A stretch of 64,000 nucleotides of DNA from Apus apus (lineage: Eukaryota; Chordata; Aves; Apodiformes; Apodidae). Position 1 is the first letter of the stretch, and each line of letters starts with the position of its first letter. Below are positions 1-11,034 of this stretch, in pieces. The translations under genes were made by a program, and so were the position numbers. Under the pieces are notes generated by a model. That model was not told the origin of the DNA. It made no database searches and worked only from the letters and a program-made list of their open reading frames with translations. The stretch is taken from NCBI RefSeq assembly GCF_020740795.1, contig NC_067285.1, positions 18,220,001 to 18,284,000 on the forward strand. The letters are read 5' to 3'.

Positions 1-490
1 GGCTCTGATAGCTCCTAACCCGGCGTGCTGGGGGTACCCAGAAGTGCGGGGGGGGCACCGGCCTGGCTTCTGTGCCTCTGAGGACCTTACCCGGGGTCGG
101 GAATGTGCTTGTGGAGTGAGCTTCTTGAAGCACTATCCTTATTTGCATCACAAAGCTGTCTCTAAATGTGTGAATTAGGTGGTTTTGCGGTGAAGTAAAG
201 TCAGAAAACAAACTCCAGAAGGACATGTAGTCCAGTCACTAAATAGAAACTCAGTCTTTAGGACAGGACTACAGCTAGACTAAGGGGACCCTTGGAATGG
301 GCTGTAATGTCCGTCTCGCTGTATAAATCTGTGCTTACTGTACCATGCAAGTTGCTAACATAGACAAAGCCATGAGACTCCCTGGACTTTGCTGAGGGAG
401 AAGACAGCTGGAAAGTTTGCTTCAGAACAAGAATTGCCAAAGTATATAGATATCTGGGTGATGGTGTTTTATTCATGCCTATCTTAAATT

Positions 491-559
491 AAAAGCAAAA
501 AAACCCAAACAAAACAAAACAAAACAAAACAAAAACCCAAACAAACAAACAAAAAAATA
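491..559 (+). repeat. A-rich simple repeat, (AAAAC)n/(CAAA)n
   Basis: Repeated AAAAC and CAAA units run for about 70 bases with short CCC interruptions. This may be the A-rich tail of a decayed retroposon, but no body is recognisable beside it. Confidence 0.85.
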
Positions 560-1602
560 ATGCTGAGATATGTAACTGGTCTTCTGTGCATCAGTTTCCC
601 ATGGAGCAAGCACAAAGGCAGAGCTGATATTGGCCTTGGCCAAGACCTTCAGGTGTCTCTTTTGCTGGGAATAGTGAACCTTTACTGTTGAGGTCTAGGT
701 TCCTCAAAGTGGCCTAAAAGCTCAATGAACCTGAAAGCTGCAAATGAAACCAAATCATAGCCACACAGTTTTAAACACTCTTGGAAAAAAATATCCACAG
801 TGTTGGCTTGATGCTCAGGGGGAGAGGCAGAACACGCCAAACTTGGCTGTTTTACCCCAAGCTTTCAGGAAACTCCTCACAGTGAAGCCAAGAACTATAT
901 TCATAACAAAACTTAAACCCAAGCAAAATTCATCACGTTTTGAGTTTCATCATGAAAGGTTAGACCATCCTGGGATGTGTTCTGCTGGGATAAGAGGACG
1001 GATGGTTTCTGCCCTTACGAGCCAATTTCACATCCATTGAAATCACACACAAAACTCCCAGAGAAGCAAGATTAAACCTTTAAATACTGCTAGAAAATCA
1101 GCTACCACAGTTCTCTGTCACTCTAGTTACCCATCTATGAACAGTTACTCACTTGACCTCTATTTGATCTCTCTTTCTGCCCTCCAAGGAATCTTTCAGG
1201 GCCAACATTATGGATATGTCTGTGTACATTAATATTTGAGGCTATTTTACTGCAATGAGAGCAGACCTCTTGCAACTCTATCTGAAACCTGGTTATTTGG
1301 GGAGGGTTTTTATTTTCTTCTGTTTAGCACGCAAATCCAACAAAACACTTATCTTGGTTTATACTACTTTGCTGCAAATCATACTAGAAGTGGGGGTTGC
1401 TACACATGTAAAGGAGGAGTTTGGAACACTGACATGTCAATAAAGAAGGAAAAGTACTAGTCTTAGCATTTGAAAAACAAAGGTTAAAGACAGGAGTCAA
1501 GAAAGATCTCCAAACTGCTCTAGGGTTGTCCTCTTCTAGTTGCTGCTTGCATGTGCAACAAAACTGCAAAATCTTCAAGCTTTCATTTGATTAATAGGCT
1601 TC

Positions 1603-1622
1603 GGGGGGGGGGGGGGGGGGGG
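1603..1622 (+). repeat. Homopolymer of 20 G
   Basis: Twenty consecutive G residues follow GGCTTC and precede AAATAAAA. Such runs are rare in vertebrate DNA and can fold as G-quadruplexes. The exact length may be unreliable because sequencing and assembly often slip here. Confidence 0.9.
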
Positions 1623-3955
1623 AAATAAAAAATTAACTCATGCAGGAATATCACAAGAATAAGATCACTATTGAAAAAAATAATTCTTAAGAAAAACAAG
1701 AATGACAGCAGTATGGAGATAAATCTAGCGCATACCTAGTCATAAATTAAGAAATAAGAACTTCATATGGGTGTATTTTTATTTTTTTTAAAGGTATGAT
1801 AAAGATTTTCAGTTAAGTTACAAAATAATATAAATACATAAATATATCAGAACACTTGAAATCTCCAAGCACTCTGAACATTGCACCCTAAGGATGCCAT
1901 GCAATAGTTAATGTTGATTTTAACATTTTTCTTTCCTTCATTTACTTTATATCACAGCATCATACTGTGTGGAAATCAGCAGTTTAAGCACCCATGCTTT
2001 AAAAATTAAATCTTGAAGAAAAAGAATCACATTTAGATACAGAGATGTTAAACTGCTGTGGTTGTTGTCATGTGGACTAATGAATGATGTTACAACAAGG
2101 CAGAGATAAGGTAAATTTGATGTCTTGATTGTGAGGTGCCACAGTCTAATACATATATATTTCTAAATAGAATTATTCTTAACTCTAGATCACTGGATTT
2201 CCTAGTATTAACATGATTGATTTGTAATGTATTTTACTCAAGGTTGCTGAGATGCATTGTGAATCTTAATGCCACTTAAACATAGGTTCTGTGTGAATAT
2301 TATGGCTGTCCAAAAAATAATGTATTTAGTTTCAGATAATAAGTCCAGAAGATATTAAGGAAGATCACAGTCAAATAGCATTAGTTAGAGCAAGATGAAA
2401 ACAGGGGTACTGTTTTCCCAACCTGAGGACAGGCAGTTTAATTCTTAGCTCTCAAAAAAGTTTCATATTAATGATGAATTGTGTTGTACTGGCCAGAAAT
2501 GTCTTGTTTCAGACATAATCTATGGAGATTTAAAACAACTTCAGATAATAGTGATTTCATTGCTGGGTTATGCCAGTCTAAAATTCTAAGTAACAGAAAC
2601 ATTGCCATCTCCGTATTTTAGAGAAAATGTAATTTGATACAAACACATTAAAATTTGGAATATTGTATTATTAAAAAAGGCTGTCTCAAGCTGTGTTGAA
2701 ATCAACAGTAGGTCTATTTAAGGTTTCTGAATTCATCCTTTCTTTGTTAGCATTCAGATAAAAGGTTGAATTTACTGGCTATTAAGGAGTTCTGGCTGCA
2801 GCTGGTTTGGGTGAGTGGGGGGTGTATGGGGAAGTGCTAGTGGTAGGTGGATTCAGCCACCTGCTTCATCGAGGAGTACAAACTGGATTTTTTGAGCATT
2901 CAGATAAGCACTGGTCCATTCTGTGGGAGTTAACATTAGGTTGAAATGAACTTTTCAAGAAATTTAATACTTGCCAAATCATTTGACTTCTGTTTTGTAT
3001 GTACAATTCATTCAGATTTTACTGAGTTCATAGTTCTAGATTTTGGGAAGGGGCAAACCATAAGAGCCCTATTGAGAGGTTTTTTTCCATGTTTTGATTT
3101 GCTTTGTTGTTTTGTTGCTGTTTAAATCTTAAGCTGAGAATCATTGCACCATAGGCAACAATTTCTTTTTGACAGAAAACAAAACAAAAGCTCACAGTTC
3201 ATAAAATGTACTCAGATGAGTTTGGATATTGTATGAAGATTTCTTCTTCATTCCAGCAGTGAGAATGTACCAGTGCTGTGGCAAAGGCAGCCCCACAGTG
3301 CAAGGCTGTGAGACAGACTTATCCCCCCTCCTCGCTTGCCCCACAGCCCCATGGAGCACTTTTGTGCTTTGCAGGTTTGGATTTGCTCTGTTCTGAAACA
3401 AAGCTGGTCTGCTTGAGGGTACCCACCAGAAGAAACTCTGATCATGGAGCAGACTGGACTAGCCCAGTAAAGTTGCCTGGCAAAATAAGCCTTGCTTTGA
3501 TTTCTGATTTCTGTGCAGTAGAGGACATTCCTCTGGGTGTGTGCAGGGGTGTGCATACTGGCAGAGGAAGGAAATGGAACACAACAGCAAGCAGATGATG
3601 CAGCAGCTGTGGAAGCAGGGCTGTCCAGCACTGTGGGGTCCACTTTCCTCAGATGTGAACCCCAGGTGTTGGGGATGGCTTCTCCTTTCTCCTCAGGAGA
3701 CTTGGTCTCCCATGCAGAGGCAGCTCTGACAGCTGGGAAGGACAACCAAGGTGCACAGGGAGCCACGGCATCCCATGACATAAGGAGGAGGGTGTGAGAT
3801 CTATTTGAAGATGGCTGCACTCAGTTATCCAGAGGTATAGGGAGAGCCCTAGTATCTGTGTGGTGTATCTCATTGGGTCAGCTCTGAAGATTTGTTCAGG
3901 CATTTTCCAGGATCCGACCAGTTTTCCCTTCCAATTACAACACAAGCACATATCT

Positions 3956-3967
3956 GGGGGGGGGGGG
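3956..3967 (+). repeat. Homopolymer of 12 G
   Basis: Twelve G residues between ATCT and CTATGAGG, a second, shorter G run within 2.4 kb of the first. Length may vary or be miscalled. Confidence 0.85.
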
Positions 3968-5637
3968 CTATGAGGAGAATGCTTCTCAGATTTAATCCTG
4001 ATTTCATTCTGCATCTATCCAGTCTCTTTGATTAGATCCTTGGGCTGTTTTTCTCAGTGTCTGTAGCAGCAGCAAAGACACACTGTTGCTCTTTATTGGA
4101 TGTCCCCTTGTGCCAGCTACAGCACTGGTGGGACAGAAATACTTGTAGCAGTGTTGGCAGTTGGAATTACCATTCCCTTCTCCCATCCCTGCAGAATGTT
4201 TTAACTGTCACAGCAAACGTAGCCCAGCTCACAGCACTGGTTACAGTTATTGGCCTTTTCAGTGCATCAGATTCCTGTGCTACTGTGCTAGCTTATCTAG
4301 AGTAGGAAGAGTAAGTTGAGCCTAAAATTCAGGGCTCCTTGGTAAGGTGGTACAAAGAAAAACAAAGAACTAGATTTGGGGGATCTGGGTGTCAGAATGA
4401 GCCTCACCAGTGTGTGTTGGAGATGGAACTGGCTCATGGCCCAGTGGCAATGCAAGCATTTCCTCTGGTGTTAGAAACAAGCTCCCCGAAACGCAAGTCA
4501 CAGGTTAGCATAGGTGCAGGATTTGGGCCTCTGTTTCCAGCCCCATGAGCTGTGTCTGTTTGTGGTTACACAGGGTATAAACCAAATGTGCTGCCCTTCT
4601 TTGACAGGGATGGTCGACCTGTCCTTCAAAAGGACAAAGATTAACTTTACTCACTCCCCTTCTCTGTCCCAGTCTTACCTGAGAACTGTTTTAAATGCAG
4701 CCGATGAGTCCAAATTCAATCAAAGCCTCGATGTTTATTTAAAGTATTGAGTGGCAACAAACAGGGCCCTGTAGGCTTGGACTGCAGATAGCAAGGACAT
4801 GCTTAAGTCAATTACTCTTGACAATGATGTAATAGCTCAGCATAAGTGGCACCCCTTGGACCCCTATAGTCTCTGCAACGCTGCTGAGGCTTTCAGACGA
4901 GGTGCCAGGGAGCCCGGTGGCATCTGCAACACAAAGGAGGTGAAATGTGGCAGCAAATGTACAATTGCGTTCACCTAACAAGGGGGAAAGGTGATGTTTC
5001 GAGCCAAGCATGAGGAGGTAAATGCTGAAAGTCTCCCTCTCTCTCTTTTTTTCCCCACATCCCCAGAAAAACTTCTGGGAAAATGGTTCGTATAAGGCTC
5101 TGGATCTGATTTCCAGGGCGTCAGTGTAAATCTAGATTCGCGCCCAGAGGAGCGAAGGGGGATTTTTCTCCTCTTCCCGGTAGAAATGCTGAGACGTTAC
5201 AGGATGCCTTCCTACAGCTGTCCCGGCTCTAGTAGCTGCTGTTCAAGAGCAGCTGGGCAGTGTTGCCTAGAAGGGACCGGGGCTGACACAGTTTGGAGAG
5301 GAAACTTTCTCCGCTAGCTCGGGCTGGATGGAGTGACCGTCATCGCGGCTCCCCGTCGCGGTGAGCTCCGAGCCGCCGTGCGGGCGAGACCCCCGGGAGG
5401 AGCGCACGGCCGCTGCCATATCTCGGGGGTCTTAGATCGAGAGGCTGCTGGGGCAAGCGCTTTGCCTGGGGCAAGTCTGCTGGGCTGATGGAACGAAGAG
5501 AGAAGTCCTCGCTCTTTTGGTTCCTTTCCAAGCATTTTTAACAGAGGAAGGATGTAATAACATGCCACGGGCAATAAATCATAGGCTAGCTACTCCCCCC
5601 GGCTCCCCTCCCCCAGCCCCGGCGGTCCCGGCCCCTC

Positions 5638-5644
5638 TATAGAG
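5638..5644 (+). promoter_or_regulatory. CXCL12: TATA-like box of CXCL12
   Basis: TATAGAG lies 95 bases before the start codon, so a start of transcription near 5665-5670 would give a 5' UTR of about 65 bases. It sits at the centre of a perfect 14-base palindrome (5633-5646, CCCTCTA/TAGAGGG). C-rich stretches precede it (about 5596-5635), and GGGAGGGGAGGAGGGG-type purine sequence follows. The position suits a core promoter element, but no transcript start can be seen from sequence alone. Confidence 0.5.
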
Positions 5645-5732
5645 GGAGGGGAGGAGGGGACTCCAGCAGAGCGCCGCAGCAGCCGGGACTAGCAGACCAG
5701 AGCACGCCCCGCACCCCGCCAGCCGCCCCAGC

Positions 5733-5793
5733 ATGGACCTCCGAGCCCTGGCTCTGCTCGCCTTCGCACTGGCGATCATCTCCCTCTCGGAAG
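5733..5793 (+). CDS. CXCL12: CXCL12 exon 1 coding part: start codon and signal peptide
   Basis: Encodes the first 20 residues, beginning MDLRALALLAF, plus the first base of codon 21. This is a typical secretory signal peptide: short polar start, hydrophobic core of about 12 residues (LALLAFALAII) and a small/polar end (SLSE). By alignment with the known human mature N terminus, cleavage leaves Lys22-Pro23-Val24 as the receptor-activating end. The ATG is preceded by CCCCAGC and is the only start that gives the family signal peptide. The exon ends AAG and is followed by the strong donor GTAAGT at 5794, splitting a codon after its first base, which matches the phase needed at exon 2. Confidence 0.95.
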
Positions 5794-8700
5794 GTAAGTG
5801 AGCCGCCGCGGCACCGCCGCTCTCGCAGCCCACTGGCCGCCTGCACCTCTCCTGCTGCCGGCGCCGGGAAGCGCGGTCGGGAGTTATGGTCCCTAGGAAA
5901 TCCTCGCTCTTCTCCCATCTCCCCGCAGCTCGTCCGCGCTCCCGGCTCGCGCTCCCGCAGCGGCTCAAGATGTGAGCTTCTGGCGAGCTCCGAGCAATAG
6001 CTGTTGGGAGCTCCCTCCCTCTCTCCCTCACTCACTCGCTTTTTCCCGAACGGTCATCAAAGCGATCCTCTGCCCAATTTATCCCAGATTGAAATCGGCT
6101 GGGAGAAGATTTCAGCAGCGTTCGGTCTGCAGGGAGATGGTTTGGTTGCAAAATATACATATCGATTTCCCCTTTAGAAAACCTACCCTAGAAGTTAAAA
6201 GAAATGAGAAACAGGCGGTTGTTAGGTTCCTTTTCTGCCCTCTTTCGTGATCTATCTTCCCTCGATCTGGGCAGAGCTGAACCAAAGTTCAGCAGGAATT
6301 TACCGCACCCCCGGCGAGGGTGCACGGAGGGGTTTTGGGGGGTGGGCGCAGAGAAGTTAGCTGACGAGAGGTGTGGGCGAACGCGGGTTGGCAGCCAGCG
6401 GCATTTATCGCTAAAGTAGCGGCACCACAGCTGCCCGTCTCGTCCCACGCCGGGCCCCGCGGTCCCGCCTGTCACCTCCCAGCCCCTCCGCAGCGGCAGC
6501 TGACCGCTTGCTCCCCAGCTACCCACCGTGGGAGCCTCTGGGTGCGGACAGCCCTGGAGACGGCGGCAACCTGAGCCTCTTGCTGAACATCCAGCGGGCA
6601 GTGGCCGAGCAGTCTCACTCCCCCTGTCCTGCCCGAAGCCTCCGGGCATCTCCGGGGCTATCTTCCTGCGGCTGGCTTCTAGCCTGACAGAGATTTGCCA
6701 CCTTTTGTCCCCTCATCGAAAGCTTGCTGGCTAGGTAACGATCACCTTTTCAGTCCTCCGCTCCTGTCTTATTCTCCCATCCTGGCGACCGAAACTTGGG
6801 TGTTCCCCGCCCAGGGCGGCAGAGGATGCCCTCCGGTGCCTTTTTTGTTTAGCCTGAGAGAGTTAATTGCTCTCGCTAGTGTCACCAATGTCTTCCCACT
6901 CTGCTATCCTGACAGCAATCCCGTCCCGGTGAGGCCCACGCCAGCCGGCACAGGGGCCGGCACTGCCCCACACCCGACCAGGTTGGCTCTGCCCCGCCGC
7001 TTCCGTGGGACCGGCAGCGCTAGGGCTGTGGGCTGGGAAGTGAGCGCGCCGGCTGAGAAGGCAAACGCGGGGACCGCAGGTGGCAGGGCCAGCCCCGGCC
7101 AATTGCCCATCGCCCCTCGCTCCTGCCATCGCCAGCGCCACGGAGAGCCTGCCCTGTGCACTGTGGAGCGCCCAAGACCGGGCTGCTTGGCCCGGCAGGT
7201 GCCCCTGTACCCAGAGCGGGCTCCTCTCACCTCTGCAGGAGAGTGTGAGTCTGGACAGAGCTGGAAGGGGCTCTGCCGGCCCGCACAGGGGCTGGAACAT
7301 AGACGGGAGTTGGGAACCGCGGTCTGCAGGGGGCTCGGGTGCTCTCTGTCTCTTCGTCTTCCTGCCGGCAGCGCTTAGCACAGGGAGGGGGTGCTGGCAG
7401 AGCTGCCCGGCTGGACCCCGCTTTGCTCCCTTCCCAGTAGCACTCTTTCGCTGGCAGCAAACGGCAGTGGGTATCTTTATGGCAGGATAAGCATGTCCAG
7501 GACCTGGCTACCCGAGCAAGGAAACGGCTTAAAAGGGTTGGAGAAAAAAACAGCTTGCAGTGATAAGAGTGAAGGTTTTTTTCCTACTTCTTCGCATGTC
7601 ATGTAGTGCTCTTAATTCTGATCCAGAGGAGGGCTTGGAGGCTACCTTGTCTTGGAGGGCAGGTGAGCTCTGAATTCTTACTAACCACCCTGGGAAAGCT
7701 GAATCTGCTGCCTATCAGTCTCACTCCCCAGGGAAAGGAAGCTGTTGTACTCTAAAAGAGTTGCCAGTCTTCTCCTGATACTGACAAATACACCCTTGGA
7801 TGAACAGGAGTAAAATGATGCTTCATCAAATATCCAGCCTGTTTGCCTTCATATAGCTTCCTTCTCTCAAGTGCCCAGAGCTTCCCAGCCTGCACATCAA
7901 GTTACTGATGGTAACTTTGCAACAGAAATGGCAACTCACTTGTTCTCTTACTGTCCAGTTCCAGACTGGGTGAGGAAAGGCAGATCCCTACAGAGTGAAA
8001 TAGGTATCGTCCAACCTGGATAAGTAGTCACTCTGTGAGGGAGATTTTTGTGAGTGCTTTGTCTCTAGAAAGAATTTGCCAGCTAAAGTGAATATTTAGA
8101 GCCAGCAAAACTCAGCATTGAGTAAGAAAATAGTAAATCTGTTTATTATTTTTAAAAAGCCCAGACATGCAAAACCTAGAACCCTTTGAACTCTTAGAGC
8201 TAAAAAAAAAAAATAATAATAAAAAATAGATGTTCTCTTTTTCTTTGTTTTCTAAGGAAATAAGGCTGAAGGAATGACATTGAGATGTCTGAATAGTGTC
8301 TGACTCTGCTTTAACATTTGACTGCATTAGTCTACTTCAGCAAAGTGTGCCAGACAGGTAAAGATCTTGAAAGCTTTATATATCATCAGTTTCATGAAAA
8401 CTGTTGTTTTCATGTAACAGTGCAATTAACAGACTATACTAATTTGTCCTACTGAGAGAACTGGCTTCAGCTTGTGCTCAGTGTTTATTAGACATCAGAG
8501 AACCCACAGAGTGTTAACTCCTGCAGTACAAATCTGTGGAATAGTAGGCTTAATCAGCTCCACTGTGCATGCAACATTTTTTTTCAAATTTTGAAATAAG
8601 ACAAGGAAGATGTTTGCCTCAGAATAAGAAATGTCCTCTTCCCAAACTATGACCCTTTCCCTCTCCTAAGTTAGGATGATAAGGGTTCATATCTTGGGAG

Positions 8701-10916
8701 ATGCCACGTGCACTATTTTTCTTTGGTTTTTAGCCTTGCTGAGAGCAGAGTGAGCCACAGCCAAGTTCTCAGAGCTAGAGTACTGGAAGGGCAGTGACAG
8801 GAGATACTGGTTCCCTGTTCATGATGCTGAGAGCTGACCCAGTCAGTACCAAATGCTGGGGCTTCCCCTCTTCCTTGCTGTGCTTGATGCCCATTCTTGG
8901 GCAGGAAAAAACTTTGAAACTCATGGAAATATTAGTCACGGTTAAACTTTATCTGCTCTTGATTTCAAGTATGGTGGGATCAAAAGTCCCTCTCCCAGTC
9001 TCAGAGAGGACAGGATTATGTTCTCAAATAATAGATCTGAACAGTTCATCTCTTGTGTGTTATTTAGGGTAAAGTTTGCTTAAACTTGGTTGGTACAAGC
9101 TTGCAGAGAAACTTCCACTGCAGCTGTACTGAATGTCGTTATATGGCTGCATTCAATTTCAGCCTCCCTTTCCAATACACATTCACTGATGTGTAGCTAT
9201 GAGGTACAGATTTGTCAGTGAAAAATCCTAGTCTTTTCCTTCCCTTCCACATTAACACCCTGAAGATCTCCTTTTTCTTCCCCCTGCAGGTGGAAGCTTC
9301 TCCTCCCATTTATTAACTCATAGATTATATTACCATTTGGACTGCCATAAAGTTGATAGAAAAAGTCCTACAATTTTCTTAATTTATTACCCAGATCCTA
9401 CTGTGAATCTGAAGGAATTCTGTTCCCACCGATTAATTCCTCTCTGCCCATTTGCCTGTGGGATCTGATTGTGGCTCATCTCTTGGCAGAGGTAATTGGA
9501 AAAAAAGGCTTTTGACTCTTGACAACAGGGTAGTTTCACTATGTTGTCTGCTGTTCTATGTGCTAGAGACAGGCATAGGTAATGTGCAACATATGCAGAT
9601 CAGCTGCACTTTGAAAAGCTGTTTTGTCACCTTCCTAGGCAGCAGTTTAGGGATTCCAAGCCTTTCCCTGCCCTTAAGCTCTCCATCTGCCTTTAAAGGA
9701 GGTTTGGATGGGTTTGGATGCTGCCAGTGCTCCTGTGTAGTTAAATAAACAGGGCAGCAGATTGCCATGTGGAATCTAAGCCCTGTCAGATGCAGATCTG
9801 ACCATCTACAGCATGAGCCAGACCTTATGGCTTAGGTGTTAGAATTTAATTCCTCCCAGAGGCTGAAAAATGCTCCAATGGGAAATTGTTTAAAATCTTA
9901 AGCAGCTCCTTCTAGACTTCCAGGCAAGGTTTCTGTGTTTGTATTTTAGTGTGCATGGAGCTTTGAAGTTCACACAGAGAGTGAGGATCTTATCTATATG
10001 CAGTTTTTTGCCAGTTATTAAGTTGTCCCGTGGATAAATCAGGTAACAGGACTGCATCAGAGTCTGTGGTGAGAGCCAGGCTGCTTTTCTCAGTTCTGAA
10101 TGCATATTCATTGCCGATTTTTAGCCTAGGGGGCTAAACTTAACTCTATACCTTGTGATGCCAGTGACAGGACTCCTCCATTCTGGTGGTCCTTGATTAA
10201 TAAGTATATGGAGAGTGCACTACCTGATAGCTGTCTCCTTGGTTGCCGCTACTTTGCCACAGGCTGGGAGTTCAAAAGACTCCAAATCTCTCCTGCTTAG
10301 CCTGTGATCTCGCAGCTCCGAGTCGCACCTCCTCGTGCCAATATCTCTGGTGGGATTGAAGACTGGCTGCAGTGAGGAAAGGTCAGCCACTGGGCCCTGG
10401 GAAAGCCTGAGAGATCCAAGGCTTTTCTGTAGCCAGTAAGTCCCCCGTGAAAAGCCTGCACCTGAGCCGAACGGTTTTGATCTGAACTCTGGAATTTAGC
10501 GCTTTCTTCTGGCTACCTTCTAATTTGGCCTCGGGTCAAAATCATTTGACAAGAACAACACTGAGGACAAGTGCCCGCTCTTTTGGCCTTTATCTTTTCT
10601 AATTACCAGGAGCATCCCCGCACAATGGAGAGGCTCCTTATTCTAATCTCTTCTTCTTTATTTATCTCCATTTTCTTTCCCTCTTCTTTTGTCTTACAAA
10701 ATCCCAGGCACCATTATTGAAAGGCTGGGTGCTAGGGTAAAAGGATCGTGCTGGGAGCAGCGGGCAAATGCTCTCCCAAAACTACAGCTTACCGCTTTTT
10801 TTTTCACCTGCATATGTGGAGGGAGCTTCTGTCAGCCCTGGTCTGTGCTATCTCTGCTGCTGACTGAGAGCAAGAGGGAGTAAGTAACATGTCCTTTCTC
10901 TCCGTATGTCCCACAG
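5794..10916 (+). other. CXCL12: CXCL12 intron 1
   Basis: A 5.1 kb phase-1 intron with donor GTAAGT and acceptor CCCACAG. The first 1.6 kb is part of the CpG island. The middle part (about 7600-10150) is ordinary AT-richer DNA with one A-rich tract near 8201-8227. The last kilobase (about 10200-10700) is richer in G+C and contains a pyrimidine-rich stretch just before 10700. No extra coding exon is supported. No tRNA, rRNA or other RNA gene was recognised. Confidence 0.85.
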
Positions 10917-11034
10917 AGAAACCCGTCAGCCTGACTTACCGATGCCCCTGTCGTTTCTACGAGAGCAACGTGGCAAGAGCCAACATTAAGCACCTCAAAA
11001 TCCTCTCCACACCCAACTGCTCACTTCAGATTGT
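10917..11034 (+). CDS. CXCL12: CXCL12 exon 2: CXC motif and N-loop/beta-strand core
   Basis: Encodes residues 21-59 and two bases of Val60. It starts [12 protein letters not shown], so it holds the mature N terminus (KPVSL, the CXCR4-activating segment), the RFYESN loop (RFFESH in human) and the CXC cysteines Cys30 and Cys32. It also holds the heparin-binding cluster Lys45-His46-Leu47-Lys48 and Cys55, which pairs with Cys30. The acceptor is CCCACAG at 10910-10916 and the donor GTAAGT starts at 11035. The 118-base length and phases 1 and 2 agree with the family. One odd point is Asn54-Cys55-Ser56, a formal N-glycosylation sequon absent from human CXCL12, which has Ala at the third place. Confidence 0.96.

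Larger units (their letters stand above)
1..5289. other. Upstream non-coding region
   Basis: No exon or gene is supported. The first 120 bases are G+C-rich and the rest is AT-richer. It contains an (AAAAC)n-like tract at 491-559, the 20-G run at 1603-1622 and a 12-G run at 3956-3967. The longest open frame (minus, 3248-3820) shows no recognisable family and overlaps other frames of similar length, so it is treated as chance. The last 250 bases (about 5040-5290) begin the rise into the promoter island. Confidence 0.6.
5290..7450. promoter_or_regulatory. CXCL12: CpG-rich promoter region of CXCL12
   Basis: CG dinucleotides and overall G+C rise sharply from about 5290 and fall again near 7450. 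The region spans the proximal promoter, exon 1 and the first 1.6 kb of intron 1. The rest of the window is AT-richer and CpG-poor. This is the usual form of a CpG island at a vertebrate promoter. Several long open frames on both strands here are a by-product of high G+C and show no protein family. Borders are judged by eye, not computed. Confidence 0.75.

Noticed and set aside
3248..3820. Minus-strand frame of 190 residues upstream of CXCL12
   Set aside because: No recognisable motif, several other frames are open over the same bases, and there is no splice or promoter context. Chance is the simplest explanation.
5579..6035. Two overlapping minus-strand frames of 150 and 132 residues across exon 1
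   Set aside because: Antisense shadows of the G+C-rich promoter and exon 1; no family resemblance and no splice structure.
6695..7381. Long open frames on both strands (227 and 172 residues) in intron 1
   Set aside because: They lie in the CpG-rich island, where stop codons are rare in every frame. Their composition is Pro/Arg/Ala/Gly-rich with no domain, and they lie inside an intron of CXCL12.
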